Source of the DNA: CALZIK01 sp046756565
GTDB taxonomy: Bacteria; Acidobacteriota; Thermoanaerobaculia; Multivoradales; JAHEKO01
NCBI GenBank assembly: GCA_046756565.1
Contig: JBHHWO010000089.1
Coordinates: 1 to 18,440, forward strand
Direction: 5' to 3'
DNA: 18,440 nt
Positions within the stretch are counted from its first letter, which is position 1. Every line of letters begins with the position of its first letter. The notes under the pieces are model-generated. The model saw only the letters and a program-made list of their open reading frames with translations, was not told where the DNA came from and did not search any database. The translations under genes were made by a program, and so were the position numbers. Below are positions 7,391 to 15,115 of the stretch, piece by piece.

Positions 7391-8518
7391 GTGCGAAAAC
7401 CCGATCCAGCGATACTCCGGCTGATCGTCTTCGTGGGCGGGCTCGCCGCGCTGGTGGCCCTGCTGATTGTCTTTCGTAAGATCTTCCTGCCCCTGCTGCT
7501 CGGTCTACTGGCCGCGTACCTGCTCGATCCGGCGGTCGACTGGTTCGAGCGTCACGGGCGTTCTCGCACCTTTGGAGTGGTGGTGATCGTTGCGGTGCTG
7601 ATCCTGGCGATCAGCGCCGTCGCCGTGTTTCTGATCCCGGCGCTGGGGAATCAACTCGAGCGTCTGGCCGACCGGCTGCCGGAGTACCAGAAGCGGATTC
7701 GGGTTCAACTCGAGCCGCTGTTCGCGCGTCTCGAGGCTCGCTATCCGGCCGAGATCGAAGAAATTCAGGCGCGCGCGGTGGAGAGCGTCCGCGAGAACTT
7801 TCCCAAGCTCGCCGGCTCGATCGGCAAAGCGGCGAAGGGGATCTTCAGCAATCTGTTTGCTTTCGTGCTGGCGTTGCTGAACCTGGTTTTCGTGCCGGTG
7901 TTCGCGTTCTATCTGCTGGTCGACCTGCCGAAGGTGAAACGTGGACTGCTCGAGCTGGTGCCGGTCGCCTACCGAAAGGTCGTCGTGAGCCGGGTCTCCG
8001 AGGTCGATCGAGCGATCTCGAGCTTTGTCCGCGGGCAGCTCACGATCGCGATCGTTCTTGCGGTGATCAATGCCCTCGGCCTGATGTTGCTGGACGTACC
8101 GTTCGGCCTCGGCATCGGGATGATCGCGGGTTTCGCTAACATGATTCCCTACATGGCTCTGGTGGTGGGGCTGTTGCCGGCCCTCGGCCTGGCCTGGGCC
8201 GAGCACCAGGAGATCGCTCGTCTGGTCGGGGTCGTGGCGGTGTTCGGGGGTGCTCAGGCACTCGAGGGGATGGTCCTCAGCCCGAGGATCCTGGGCAAGA
8301 GCGTGAACCTGCATCCAGTGTGGGTGCTGCTGGCGATCATCGCCGGCGGCAGCTTTTTCGGGTTCGTCGGGATGCTCGCCGCGGTACCGGTGGCAGCCTC
8401 GATTCAAGTGTTCACCAAGCACTGGATCGAGCTCTACAAGAGCTCGGCAATCTACCGCTATGCCCCCGAGATCAGTGCCGCCTCCGAGAACGCTGAGGGC
8501 GGTTCGGAATCGGAATGA
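7391..8518 (+). CDS. AI-2E family transporter (PF01594-type permease)
   Basis: This 375-residue polytopic membrane protein matches the AI-2E/UPF0118 family. Family members include TqsA-like exporters, Na+/H+ antiporter-like proteins and many of unknown substrate, so autoinducer transport should not be assumed. Two hydrophobic hairpins lie at about 10-45 and 60-85, with the conserved LLLGLLAAYLLDPAVDWFER (36-53 region). A charged, soluble-looking helical segment at about 87-145 follows, then several membrane segments from about 150. The diagnostic C-terminal part is LEGMVLSPRILGKSVNLHPV (291-310), then AGGSFFGFVGMLAAVPVAA (318-336). The start is the GTG at 7391, 43 bases after pgsA, with no clear ribosome-binding site. 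The stop overlaps dnaE as ATGA. The pairing with pgsA and dnaE gives no clear hint of substrate. Confidence 0.9.
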   Translation: MRKPDPAILRLIVFVGGLAALVALLIVFRKIFLPLLLGLLAAYLLDPAVDWFERHGRSRTFGVVVIVAVLILAISAVAVFLIPALGNQLERLADRLPEYQKRIRVQLEPLFARLEARYPAEIEEIQARAVESVRENFPKLAGSIGKAAKGIFSNLFAFVLALLNLVFVPVFAFYLLVDLPKVKRGLLELVPVAYRKVVVSRVSEVDRAISSFVRGQLTIAIVLAVINALGLMLLDVPFGLGIGMIAGFANMIPYMALVVGLLPALGLAWAEHQEIARLVGVVAVFGGAQALEGMVLSPRILGKSVNLHPVWVLLAIIAGGSFFGFVGMLAAVPVAASIQVFTKHWIELYKSSAIYRYAPEISAASENAEGGSESE

Positions 8519-11500
8519 GTTCGTTCGTACATCTGCATCTGCATAGCCAGTACAGCCTGCTGGACGGCGCGAATCGCCTGGACGACGTGATCGGAGCGGC
8601 AAAGTCCGCGGGCATGACGTCCCTGGCGCTCACCGACCACGGCAATCTGTTTGGAGCGATCGACTTCTATAAGCGCGGGCGCAAGGCGGGCATCAATCCG
8701 ATCGTGGGCATCGAGGCCTATGTCGCTCGGGGCAGCCGCACCGTGCGCGAGCGGGGCAAGGGCTCCAGCAACCACCTGGTTCTACTGGCTCGCAACGAGA
8801 CCGGCTATCGGAATCTGATCAAGCTCACCTCGCGTTCCTACCTCGAGGGCTTCTACTACAAGCCGCGGATCGATAAGGACCTCTTGCGTGAGCACAGCGA
8901 GGGGCTAATCGGCCTGTCCGCCTGCCTCAAGGGCGAGGTAATCGAGAAGATCCTGCACCGCCAGGAGGACGAAGCGGAGGCCACCGCCAGGGAGTTCCGG
9001 GAGATCCTCGGCGACGGGAACTTCTACCTCGAGATGCAGGACCACGGCATCGAGGAACAGAGGGCGTCGAACGAGGTACTGAGGCGGTTGTCGAAGAAGA
9101 CTGGGATACCGATGGTGGTCACCAACGACTGCCACTACCTCAGAAAGGACGACGCCTTCGCGCACGACGTTCTCCTGTGCATCGGCACCCAGAAGGTCCT
9201 GAGTGACCAGGAGCGGCTTCGCTATGCCAGCGATGAGTTCTATCTCAAGACCGCGGACCAGATGTTCAGCCTCTTCCCGGACGACGTCGAAGCGGTCGAG
9301 AACACTGCCCGGATCGCGGAGCGCTGCAATCTCGAGATCCCGATGGACGAGTTCTTCCTCCCGGATTTTCCGGTGCCGGCGGGGCACAGCCTCAACAGCT
9401 ACTTCGAGGAAGTTGTGCGTGATGGCCTCGATCAGCGGCTCGATGAGATCCGTCGCCGCAGAGCCGAGGTGCTCGAGCGTTTCCCGGAAGACATCTACCG
9501 GCGGCGGCTGGACCAGGAGGTCGGCATCATCCGCAAGATGGGCTTTGCCGGCTACTTCCTCACCGTGTGGGACTTCATCCGCTACGCTCGGGATCGCGAG
9601 ATTCCAGTGGGGCCGGGGCGGGGCTCCGCCGCTGGCTCTCTGGTCTCCTATGCGCTGAGAATTACCGACATCGACCCGCTGCAGTATGGCCTTCTCTTCG
9701 AGCGCTTCCTGAACCCGGAGCGGGTGAGCTTGCCGGACATCGACATCGACTTCTGCATGCGCCGGAGGGGCGAGGTCATTCAGTATGTGAACGAGAAGTA
9801 CGGCCGTGACCACGTCGCGCAGATCATTACCTTTGGCACTCTGGCCGCCAAGGCAGTGCTGCGGGACGTGGGGCGGGTGATGGGCGTGCCCTATACCAAG
9901 GTGGATCAGGTCGCCAAGCTGATTCCCGATCTGACGCGCTCGCTGACCGAGGCGGTGGATTCGAGCCCCGCTCTGGCCGATGCCGTCACCAGTGACGGAG
10001 ACCTGACCCGGGTCGTCGACGTCGGCAAGCGACTCGAAGGGCTGACCCGACACGCCTCGCTGCACGCGGCCGGCGTGGTGATCACGCCCCAGCCGACCCA
10101 GGATCTGGTGCCGCTGTTCAAAACCAACAAGGACGAAGTCGTCACCCAGTGGGACAAGGACGTGATCGAGGAGCTCGGGCTTCTCAAGATGGATTTCCTG
10201 GGGCTGCGCACTCTTACGGTCATCGACGACACCCTGACCACGATCCGATCGCAGGGCCACGAGCTCGATCTCGACAACGTCGCTCTGGACGACGCTGAGG
10301 TCTATCGGCTCTTCCAGGAGGGGCGCACTAGCGGCATCTTCCAGTTCGAGTCCAGCGGCATGCGGGATCTGCTCAGGCGGGCGCAGCCCTCCCAGTTCGA
10401 AGATCTGGTGGCCTTCAACGCGCTCTACCGGCCGGGCGCGCTGTCGGTCGGCATGGTCGACGAGTACATCAAGCGAAAGCTGGGCAAGAAGAAAGTGACC
10501 TACGTGGTCCCGGAGGCGGAGCCGATTCTGCGGGAAACCTACGGTGTCATCGCCTACCAGGAGCAGGTCATGCAGCTGGCGGTCGAGCTGGCTGGCTTCA
10601 CCCTCGGGCAGGCGGACCTGCTGCGCAAGGCGATGGGGAAGAAGAGCGCCGAGGCGATGGCCAAGGAGCGCGAAAAGTTCATCCAGGGCGCGGCCGGGAA
10701 GGGAATCCAGCAGGCCAAGGCCCGCAAGATCTGGGAGTACATCGAGCCGTTTGCGGGTTACGGCTTCAACAAGAGCCACAGCGTCGCGTACGCCATCCTG
10801 GCCTACAAGACCGCCTACTTGAAGGCCCACTACCCGGTGGCCTTCATGGCGGCCATGTTGACCTCCGAGATGTCCTCCAAGGACAACGTCGCCAAGTACC
10901 TCAGAGAGTGCCGCGAAATGGGGATCGAGGTGCTCCCGCCCGACGTCAACGAGAGCAACTGGTCGTTCACTGTTGTGGGCGAGGCGATCCGGATCGGTCT
11001 CGGGGCCGTCAAGGGACTCGGCTCGGCGGCAGTCGAAGCGATTCTCGAGGCACGACGACGGGTCGGTCGCTTCGAGGACGTCGCCGGCTTTGCGGTCGAG
11101 GTACGTTTGGAGTCCGGCGACAATCGCATGGCCCGGGTTCTGCCGCGACAGGTCTTCGAAGCTCTGATCAAGTCGGGCAGCTTTGACAGTCTGGGCGTTC
11201 ATCGAGCTGCGCTCGCCGAATCGATTGGCAGGATCGCCGACTTTGCGCAGCAGCAGGTGAGGGCTGAGGAGCAGGGACAGAGCAGCCTGTTTTCGGGTGA
11301 CTCCCTGCCGACCCCGAAACCCGATAATTCGATGGACGCGTGGACCGAATCCGAACGCCTGCGCCACGAAAAAGAGGCACTGGGCCTGTACTTGACGGGC
11401 AACCCCTTGAGCGAGCACGAGAGCGTCCTGCGCAGTAAGGTCACCCACACGTCGACGACGCTTGAAAACGCCGAGGGCTCGGTTGTCGTCGGTGGCATCG

Positions 11501-11988
11501 TGAGCGCGATGCGGCGAGTCAAGATCAAGAGTGGCCGCAACGCGGGGAAGTTCATGGCTCGGTTGATCCTGGAGGACCTCGAGGGAGCCGTGTCGGTAGC
11601 CGTCTTCTCGGATCAGCTCGACAAGTTCGGCGCGTATCTCCAAAACGAGGCGATCGTCCTGGTCAAAGGCGCTGTACGGGAGCGGGGAAGCGAGTCCGAG
11701 CTGACGGTCGAAGACGTCACGCCGCTGGAGCGGGTGCGGCGCCAGGCGGTGGAACGCCTCGATTTGGATCTGGGGCGGGGCTTGTCGGAGCGTCAGATGA
11801 TCGCTCTGCGAGACTGCTTGATCGAGCATCACGGTGAGGTTCCGGTTCATCTCCGGGTTGACGCCGGTGGCCGGAGGGTCGACATCACACCCGAGAACCG
11901 GTTTCGGGTATGCGTTTCGCCGGGCCTTCTGAAGACCGTCGAGGCGATTGTGGGCCAGGGCAAGGTCCGCAAGCGCTTTTCGGCGTGA
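8515..11988 (+). CDS. dnaE: DNA polymerase III alpha subunit DnaE
   Basis: This is the catalytic subunit of the replicative polymerase, 1157 residues and full length. An N-terminal PHP domain covers about 1-290, with putative metal ligands His8, His10, Asp17, His42, Glu67, His87, Cys137, Asp205 and His207. The polymerase core has GPGRGSAAGSLVSY and the catalytic aspartates Asp408 and Asp410 in PDIDIDF (407-413) plus Asp560 in KMDFLGLRTL. Further family blocks are FQFESSGMRDLLRRA, AFNALYRPGALS, AYQEQVMQLA and FAGYGFNKSHSVAYA. A helix-hairpin-helix-type segment is near 830-850 and an OB fold covers about 985-1070. QSSLF at 922-926 matches the sliding-clamp-binding motif and its E. coli position. 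There is no built-in DnaQ/PolC-type exonuclease domain, so this is DnaE, not PolC. The ATG overlaps the permease stop (ATGA). Confidence 0.98.
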   Translation: MSSFVHLHLHSQYSLLDGANRLDDVIGAAKSAGMTSLALTDHGNLFGAIDFYKRGRKAGINPIVGIEAYVARGSRTVRERGKGSSNHLVLLARNETGYRNLIKLTSRSYLEGFYYKPRIDKDLLREHSEGLIGLSACLKGEVIEKILHRQEDEAEATAREFREILGDGNFYLEMQDHGIEEQRASNEVLRRLSKKTGIPMVVTNDCHYLRKDDAFAHDVLLCIGTQKVLSDQERLRYASDEFYLKTADQMFSLFPDDVEAVENTARIAERCNLEIPMDEFFLPDFPVPAGHSLNSYFEEVVRDGLDQRLDEIRRRRAEVLERFPEDIYRRRLDQEVGIIRKMGFAGYFLTVWDFIRYARDREIPVGPGRGSAAGSLVSYALRITDIDPLQYGLLFERFLNPERVSLPDIDIDFCMRRRGEVIQYVNEKYGRDHVAQIITFGTLAAKAVLRDVGRVMGVPYTKVDQVAKLIPDLTRSLTEAVDSSPALADAVTSDGDLTRVVDVGKRLEGLTRHASLHAAGVVITPQPTQDLVPLFKTNKDEVVTQWDKDVIEELGLLKMDFLGLRTLTVIDDTLTTIRSQGHELDLDNVALDDAEVYRLFQEGRTSGIFQFESSGMRDLLRRAQPSQFEDLVAFNALYRPGALSVGMVDEYIKRKLGKKKVTYVVPEAEPILRETYGVIAYQEQVMQLAVELAGFTLGQADLLRKAMGKKSAEAMAKEREKFIQGAAGKGIQQAKARKIWEYIEPFAGYGFNKSHSVAYAILAYKTAYLKAHYPVAFMAAMLTSEMSSKDNVAKYLRECREMGIEVLPPDVNESNWSFTVVGEAIRIGLGAVKGLGSAAVEAILEARRRVGRFEDVAGFAVEVRLESGDNRMARVLPRQVFEALIKSGSFDSLGVHRAALAESIGRIADFAQQQVRAEEQGQSSLFSGDSLPTPKPDNSMDAWTESERLRHEKEALGLYLTGNPLSEHESVLRSKVTHTSTTLENAEGSVVVGGIVSAMRRVKIKSGRNAGKFMARLILEDLEGAVSVAVFSDQLDKFGAYLQNEAIVLVKGAVRERGSESELTVEDVTPLERVRRQAVERLDLDLGRGLSERQMIALRDCLIEHHGEVPVHLRVDAGGRRVDITPENRFRVCVSPGLLKTVEAIVGQGKVRKRFSA

Positions 11989-13259
11989 CCGCCGCAGAAC
12001 GCGGCCTGGCGTTGGGCGCCGTGCTCGCCCGCGTCGCGAGGTTCGCGGTCGAGCGCGGCCTGACGTTTTACGTCGTCGGTGGATTTGTCCGAGATCGGTT
12101 CCTGGGCGAGGATGCGGCGGACCTCGACCTCGTATGGATCGGTGACGGCGATCCCGAGCGAGTCAGCACTGAGCTCGGCGAGCGGTTCGAGAGCCCGGTG
12201 AGCTATCGCGGCGAGTTTCTGACCGCGAGTCTGGCGGTGGACGGCTTCGCGGTGGACTTCGGTAGGGCTCGTGTCGAGACCTACGAGGCTCCTGCGGCGC
12301 TGCCCGCGGTACGCCCCGGGAGCCTGGAACAGGATCTTCTCCGACGGGACTTTTCGGTCAACGCTATGGCGTGGCCGGTGAGCTGCGGACCGGATCCCGA
12401 TGCCGCCGCCGAAGACCTGGTCGATCCGTGTGGTGGCTACCGCGACCTGGCTGAGCGCTCCCTACGGGTGATGCACCCTCGGTCCTTCGCGGATGATCCG
12501 ACCCGAATACTCCGCGGGATCGAGTTGAAAGTCCGTCGTGGGTTCGAGTTCGAGCCGGACACCCTGGGTCTCGCCCGAGCGGCCCTGGCGGCGGGCCATC
12601 TCGAGCTGGTCAGCGGAGCCAGGCTGCGCCGCGAACTGGCGCGACTGCTCGCGACGGCTCGGCGGGCGGCATCGAGCGTGCCGGCACTGCGCGATCTCGG
12701 GATCGATCGCGCATTGGGTTTCCAGATCGACGACGCGCGGGTCTCCCGATTCCGGGACCTTTGCGAACGGGCGAGCGGGCTGCGGGCGGACTTGGGATCG
12801 GTTCCCACCTGGGTGCTCGTGCTGGGACTCCTCGTCTCGGACTGGTCGCCCGCTGCCACCGACACCCTCGCCGAGCGTTTGCAGCTCGATCGCTCGGCCC
12901 AGCGTTTCCTCACCGGAGGATCCGGCCGAGCTCGGCAAGGGCTCGCCGCCCTGTCGGCGGTAGACTGGGATCCCATGGAAGTGGCCCGGGACTGCTCTGG
13001 ACTGTCAGAGGCAGAGCTGGCTCTGATCGAGCTCCAGGCGCCAGAGTCTCTTGGGCCGCGTTGGCTCCGTCTCAAGGAGCTCCTGTCGGTGTCCTTGGTG
13101 ATCGACGGCGACGATCTGATCGGGGCGGGGGCCGCGCCAGGAGCGCGGATCGGAAGGGCTCTGGAGCGAACGCTGGACGCTCGGCGAAGTGGAGAGATCG
13201 GTCCCGAGCGCGAGCTCGAATTCGCTCTCGGATGGCTGGCCGAACCGGAGTCTGGATGA
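11985..13259 (+). CDS. cca: CCA tRNA nucleotidyltransferase / poly(A) polymerase family protein
   Basis: Class II nucleotidyltransferases of this family add or repair the 3' CCA end of tRNA. The motifs seen are GGFVRD (32-37), the metal-binding DxD at Asp46/Asp48, LLRRDFSVNAMAW (118-130), DLVDPCGGYRDL (144-155), LRVMHPRSFADDPTRILRG (160-178) and the SGARLRREL element (210-218). At 424 residues the length is normal, and no HD domain is recognisable. The sequence alone does not tell a full CCA-adding enzyme from a CC-adding, A-adding or poly(A) enzyme. The start is placed at the GTG at 11985, which overlaps the dnaE stop as GTGA and gives a compact N-terminus. A longer frame to 11910 would overlap dnaE by 79 bases and adds residues without family character. 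There is no clear Shine-Dalgarno sequence, so translation is probably coupled. Confidence 0.9.
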   Translation: MTAAERGLALGAVLARVARFAVERGLTFYVVGGFVRDRFLGEDAADLDLVWIGDGDPERVSTELGERFESPVSYRGEFLTASLAVDGFAVDFGRARVETYEAPAALPAVRPGSLEQDLLRRDFSVNAMAWPVSCGPDPDAAAEDLVDPCGGYRDLAERSLRVMHPRSFADDPTRILRGIELKVRRGFEFEPDTLGLARAALAAGHLELVSGARLRRELARLLATARRAASSVPALRDLGIDRALGFQIDDARVSRFRDLCERASGLRADLGSVPTWVLVLGLLVSDWSPAATDTLAERLQLDRSAQRFLTGGSGRARQGLAALSAVDWDPMEVARDCSGLSEAELALIELQAPESLGPRWLRLKELLSVSLVIDGDDLIGAGAAPGARIGRALERTLDARRSGEIGPERELEFALGWLAEPESG

Positions 13260-13936
13260 GCCGGCTACCGTTGAGCGGTCTCGTACTCTGCGCGCTGGCG
13301 CTGGTCGTGCCGACGCCCGGCGGCTCTGACGTCGACCGGCGGAGCCACGAACAGGTGCGGATCGACTGTGCGAGCGGTGAGCTTCGCCGGGAGGTCACGC
13401 TGTTTGCCAATGGCACGGTGCGACTCAGGGACAGCGGTGGGGACGAACCAGGCCTGAAGCTCGCCGAGTTGCAGCCGGCGGAGCTCGAGGCATTTCAGAA
13501 TCGGATGACCGAGATCGATATGTCGGAGGTCGAGAGCCGTGTGCGCGGGCCGAACAGCGAGTCCTTGGAACAATGCCTCGTGCGGCTCGAGTTGAAATCG
13601 GGTGAGCTGGCGGAATACCGCTTCGTCAGAATGGCGGCTCTGCCTCTGGCTCTCAGCCGTCTGTTGGGTGTGATCGACGATCTCGTAGAGCTCGCCGAAG
13701 AACGCGTGCGACAGACTTCGGGACTGCCGATGGACTACCGCCCTCGCGCCGGCGACGTGCTGGTCAAGCGAGACGGCAGCCGCCATCGTGTGGTGCGAAT
13801 CACCGCCGACGGCGGAGGCGTGGAGATTGTCGGCCTCGAGTCGCCGCTTGTCGTCTACCTTTCGATCGAAGCCATGCGCGGGGAGTTCGCCGAGCTCGAA
13901 AGTCGGCGAAGGGCTCTGACGCGGCGGCCGCGGTGA
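13256..13936 (+). CDS. Predicted exported protein of unknown function
   Basis: I do not recognise a family. The ATG at 13256 overlaps the cca stop (ATGA) and gives 226 residues. The first 24 form a plausible Sec signal peptide: MSRLPLSG, then a hydrophobic core LVLCALALVV, then PTPGGS. The Cys in the core is preceded by LVL, which does not fit a lipobox, so I do not call it a lipoprotein. The mature part begins with a beta-rich stretch (REVTLFANGTVRLRD), continues into charged helices, and has a small beta-rich C-terminal module starting near YRPRAGDVLVKRDGSRHRVV. That module has the GD-V-V-R-D pattern of small SH3-like folds, an impression only. Position between two RNA-processing genes says little about its role. 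It ends in a GTGA overlap with rsmD. The frame runs on upstream inside cca, but that part is a shadow. Confidence 0.78.
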   Translation: MSRLPLSGLVLCALALVVPTPGGSDVDRRSHEQVRIDCASGELRREVTLFANGTVRLRDSGGDEPGLKLAELQPAELEAFQNRMTEIDMSEVESRVRGPNSESLEQCLVRLELKSGELAEYRFVRMAALPLALSRLLGVIDDLVELAEERVRQTSGLPMDYRPRAGDVLVKRDGSRHRVVRITADGGGVEIVGLESPLVVYLSIEAMRGEFAELESRRRALTRRPR

Positions 13937-14481
13937 AGATCTCCGGCGGTGCGCTCCGGGGCCGGTCGGTCAGGGTTCCGAGGGGCACCAGGCCGACCAG
14001 CGGCCGCGCCCGTGAAGCCTTGTTCTCGCGCTGGCAGGCCACGATCTCCGGCTGCCGGTTCCTGGATCTCTTTGCCGGCAGTGGAGGCATCGGACTCGAA
14101 GCGGTGAGCCGAGGGGCGGAGCTGGCCGTCTTCGTGGAGCTCGATCGCAATGCGGCAGCCGCGCTCCGGCGAACTTGCCGGGAGCTCGTGGAAGACTCCG
14201 CCGTGGTGCTGTGCGTCTCGGCGGTGGGACGGGGCGAGCAGCTTCGGCAGATGGGTCCATTCGAGCATGTGTTCGCCGACCCGCCCTATGATTTCGAGAG
14301 TTACCCTCTCCTTCTGGAACGAGTCGGTGAGCTCTTGGACCCGCAAGGCGAGGCAGCGATCGAACATTCCAGCCGGACGAACCTGCCGGACGCGGGCGGT
14401 GGGCTGATCCGGATTACCGCGAAGCGCTACGGCGAGAGCCTGCTGAGCTTGTATCGTGCGTCGGAGCCGGCTAGTCGCTGA
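13933..14481 (+). CDS. rsmD: 16S rRNA (guanine(966)-N(2))-methyltransferase RsmD
   Basis: RsmD uses S-adenosylmethionine to methylate N2 of G966 in 16S rRNA during 30S assembly. The 182-residue product matches the family along its length: MKISGGALRGRSV at the N-terminus, RPTSGRAREALF (20-31), the SAM-binding motif LDLFAGSGGIGLEAVSRGA (44-62), FVELDRNA (67-74) with the acidic residue that holds the ribose, and the catalytic ADPPYDF (115-121) typical of N2-guanine/N6-adenine methyltransferases. The GTG start at 13933 is supported by the family N-terminus (K/R-I-x-G-G) and by the GTGA overlap with the preceding stop. It is the last gene of the plus-strand block, and its final 11 bases overlap the end of rex on the other strand. 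Confidence 0.95.
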   Translation: MKISGGALRGRSVRVPRGTRPTSGRAREALFSRWQATISGCRFLDLFAGSGGIGLEAVSRGAELAVFVELDRNAAAALRRTCRELVEDSAVVLCVSAVGRGEQLRQMGPFEHVFADPPYDFESYPLLLERVGELLDPQGEAAIEHSSRTNLPDAGGGLIRITAKRYGESLLSLYRASEPASR

Positions 14482-15109
14482 CCGCTGCGGCCTCCATGTG
14501 GTAGCCGAGCTCCTCGAGAAAGATTCGCAGATCGACGGCCTTGGTCGGGACGTTGGGATCTCTGGCCAGCCGTACCGGAGCGAAGTTGAGCACCGCCTTG
14601 ATCCCGGCGTCGATCAACCGCTGGTAGATCTCCTGGGCTGGATCGGGAGGAATCGCGAGCACGGCGATCTCCGCCCCGGTCGAGCGCACTACCTCGAAGA
14701 GCTCCTCTGGACCGTGGATTGGGACATCCCCGATCATTTTGCCGACTCTCTTCGGATCGTTGTCGATCGCCGCGACGACTCGGAACGACCGGTCGTCGAA
14801 GCTCAGGAACCTGGCCAGCGCGCTGCCGAGATTGCCCGCGCCGACGATGAGAATCGGGTGGGATCGATCGAGGCCGAGGACCGCGTTGAGCCGCTCCGTG
14901 AGCTGCTTGACGTCGTAGCCGACGCCCCGGATGCCCAGCTCTCCGAATTGGGCCAGATCCTTGCGAATCTGCGCCGCCGAGAGGTGGAATCTGCTGGCCA
15001 GTTCCAATGACGAGACCGTCACCTGACCTTCCTCCCGAAGCTCGCGAAGACACCGCAGGTAGAGGGAGAGCCGGTTGAGAGTCAGCGACGAGATTCCAGA
15101 GGAGGGCAT
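14471..15109 (-). CDS. rex: Redox-sensing transcriptional repressor Rex
   Basis: Rex is a homodimeric repressor that binds DNA when NAD+ is high and leaves it when NADH builds up. The N-terminal winged helix (about 1-80) contains SLELASRFHLSAAQIRKDLA and FGELGIRGVGYDV, both strong family signatures. The Rossmann domain starts at HPILIVGAGNLGSALARF, with the dinucleotide loop GAGNLG at 90-95, and continues through AAIDNDPKRVGKMIGDVPIH. A C-terminal domain-swap helix closes the 212-residue protein, which is the usual length. The ATG lies 6 bases after the nuoN stop with no Shine-Dalgarno sequence of its own, so rex is probably translated by coupling from the nuo message. That arrangement suggests Rex levels follow complex I expression. 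I saw no AT-rich Rex operator in the window; the operon promoter lies outside it. Confidence 0.96.
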   Translation of the reverse strand: MPSSGISSLTLNRLSLYLRCLRELREEGQVTVSSLELASRFHLSAAQIRKDLAQFGELGIRGVGYDVKQLTERLNAVLGLDRSHPILIVGAGNLGSALARFLSFDDRSFRVVAAIDNDPKRVGKMIGDVPIHGPEELFEVVRSTGAEIAVLAIPPDPAQEIYQRLIDAGIKAVLNFAPVRLARDPNVPTKAVDLRIFLEELGYHMEAAAVSD

Positions 15110-15115
15110 TTTGGA

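Noticed and set aside
7505..8602. A 365-codon minus-strand open frame opposite the AI-2E permease
   Set aside because: It is rich in Asp, His, Gln and Arg with no domain signatures, and is explained as the antisense shadow of a hydrophobic protein gene.
8905..11850. A 981-codon open frame on the minus strand, antisense to dnaE
   Set aside because: It lies entirely opposite a complete, motif-rich dnaE, and its translation is rich in His, Arg, Asp and Leu without any recognisable motif. This is the usual shadow of codon bias in high-GC coding DNA.
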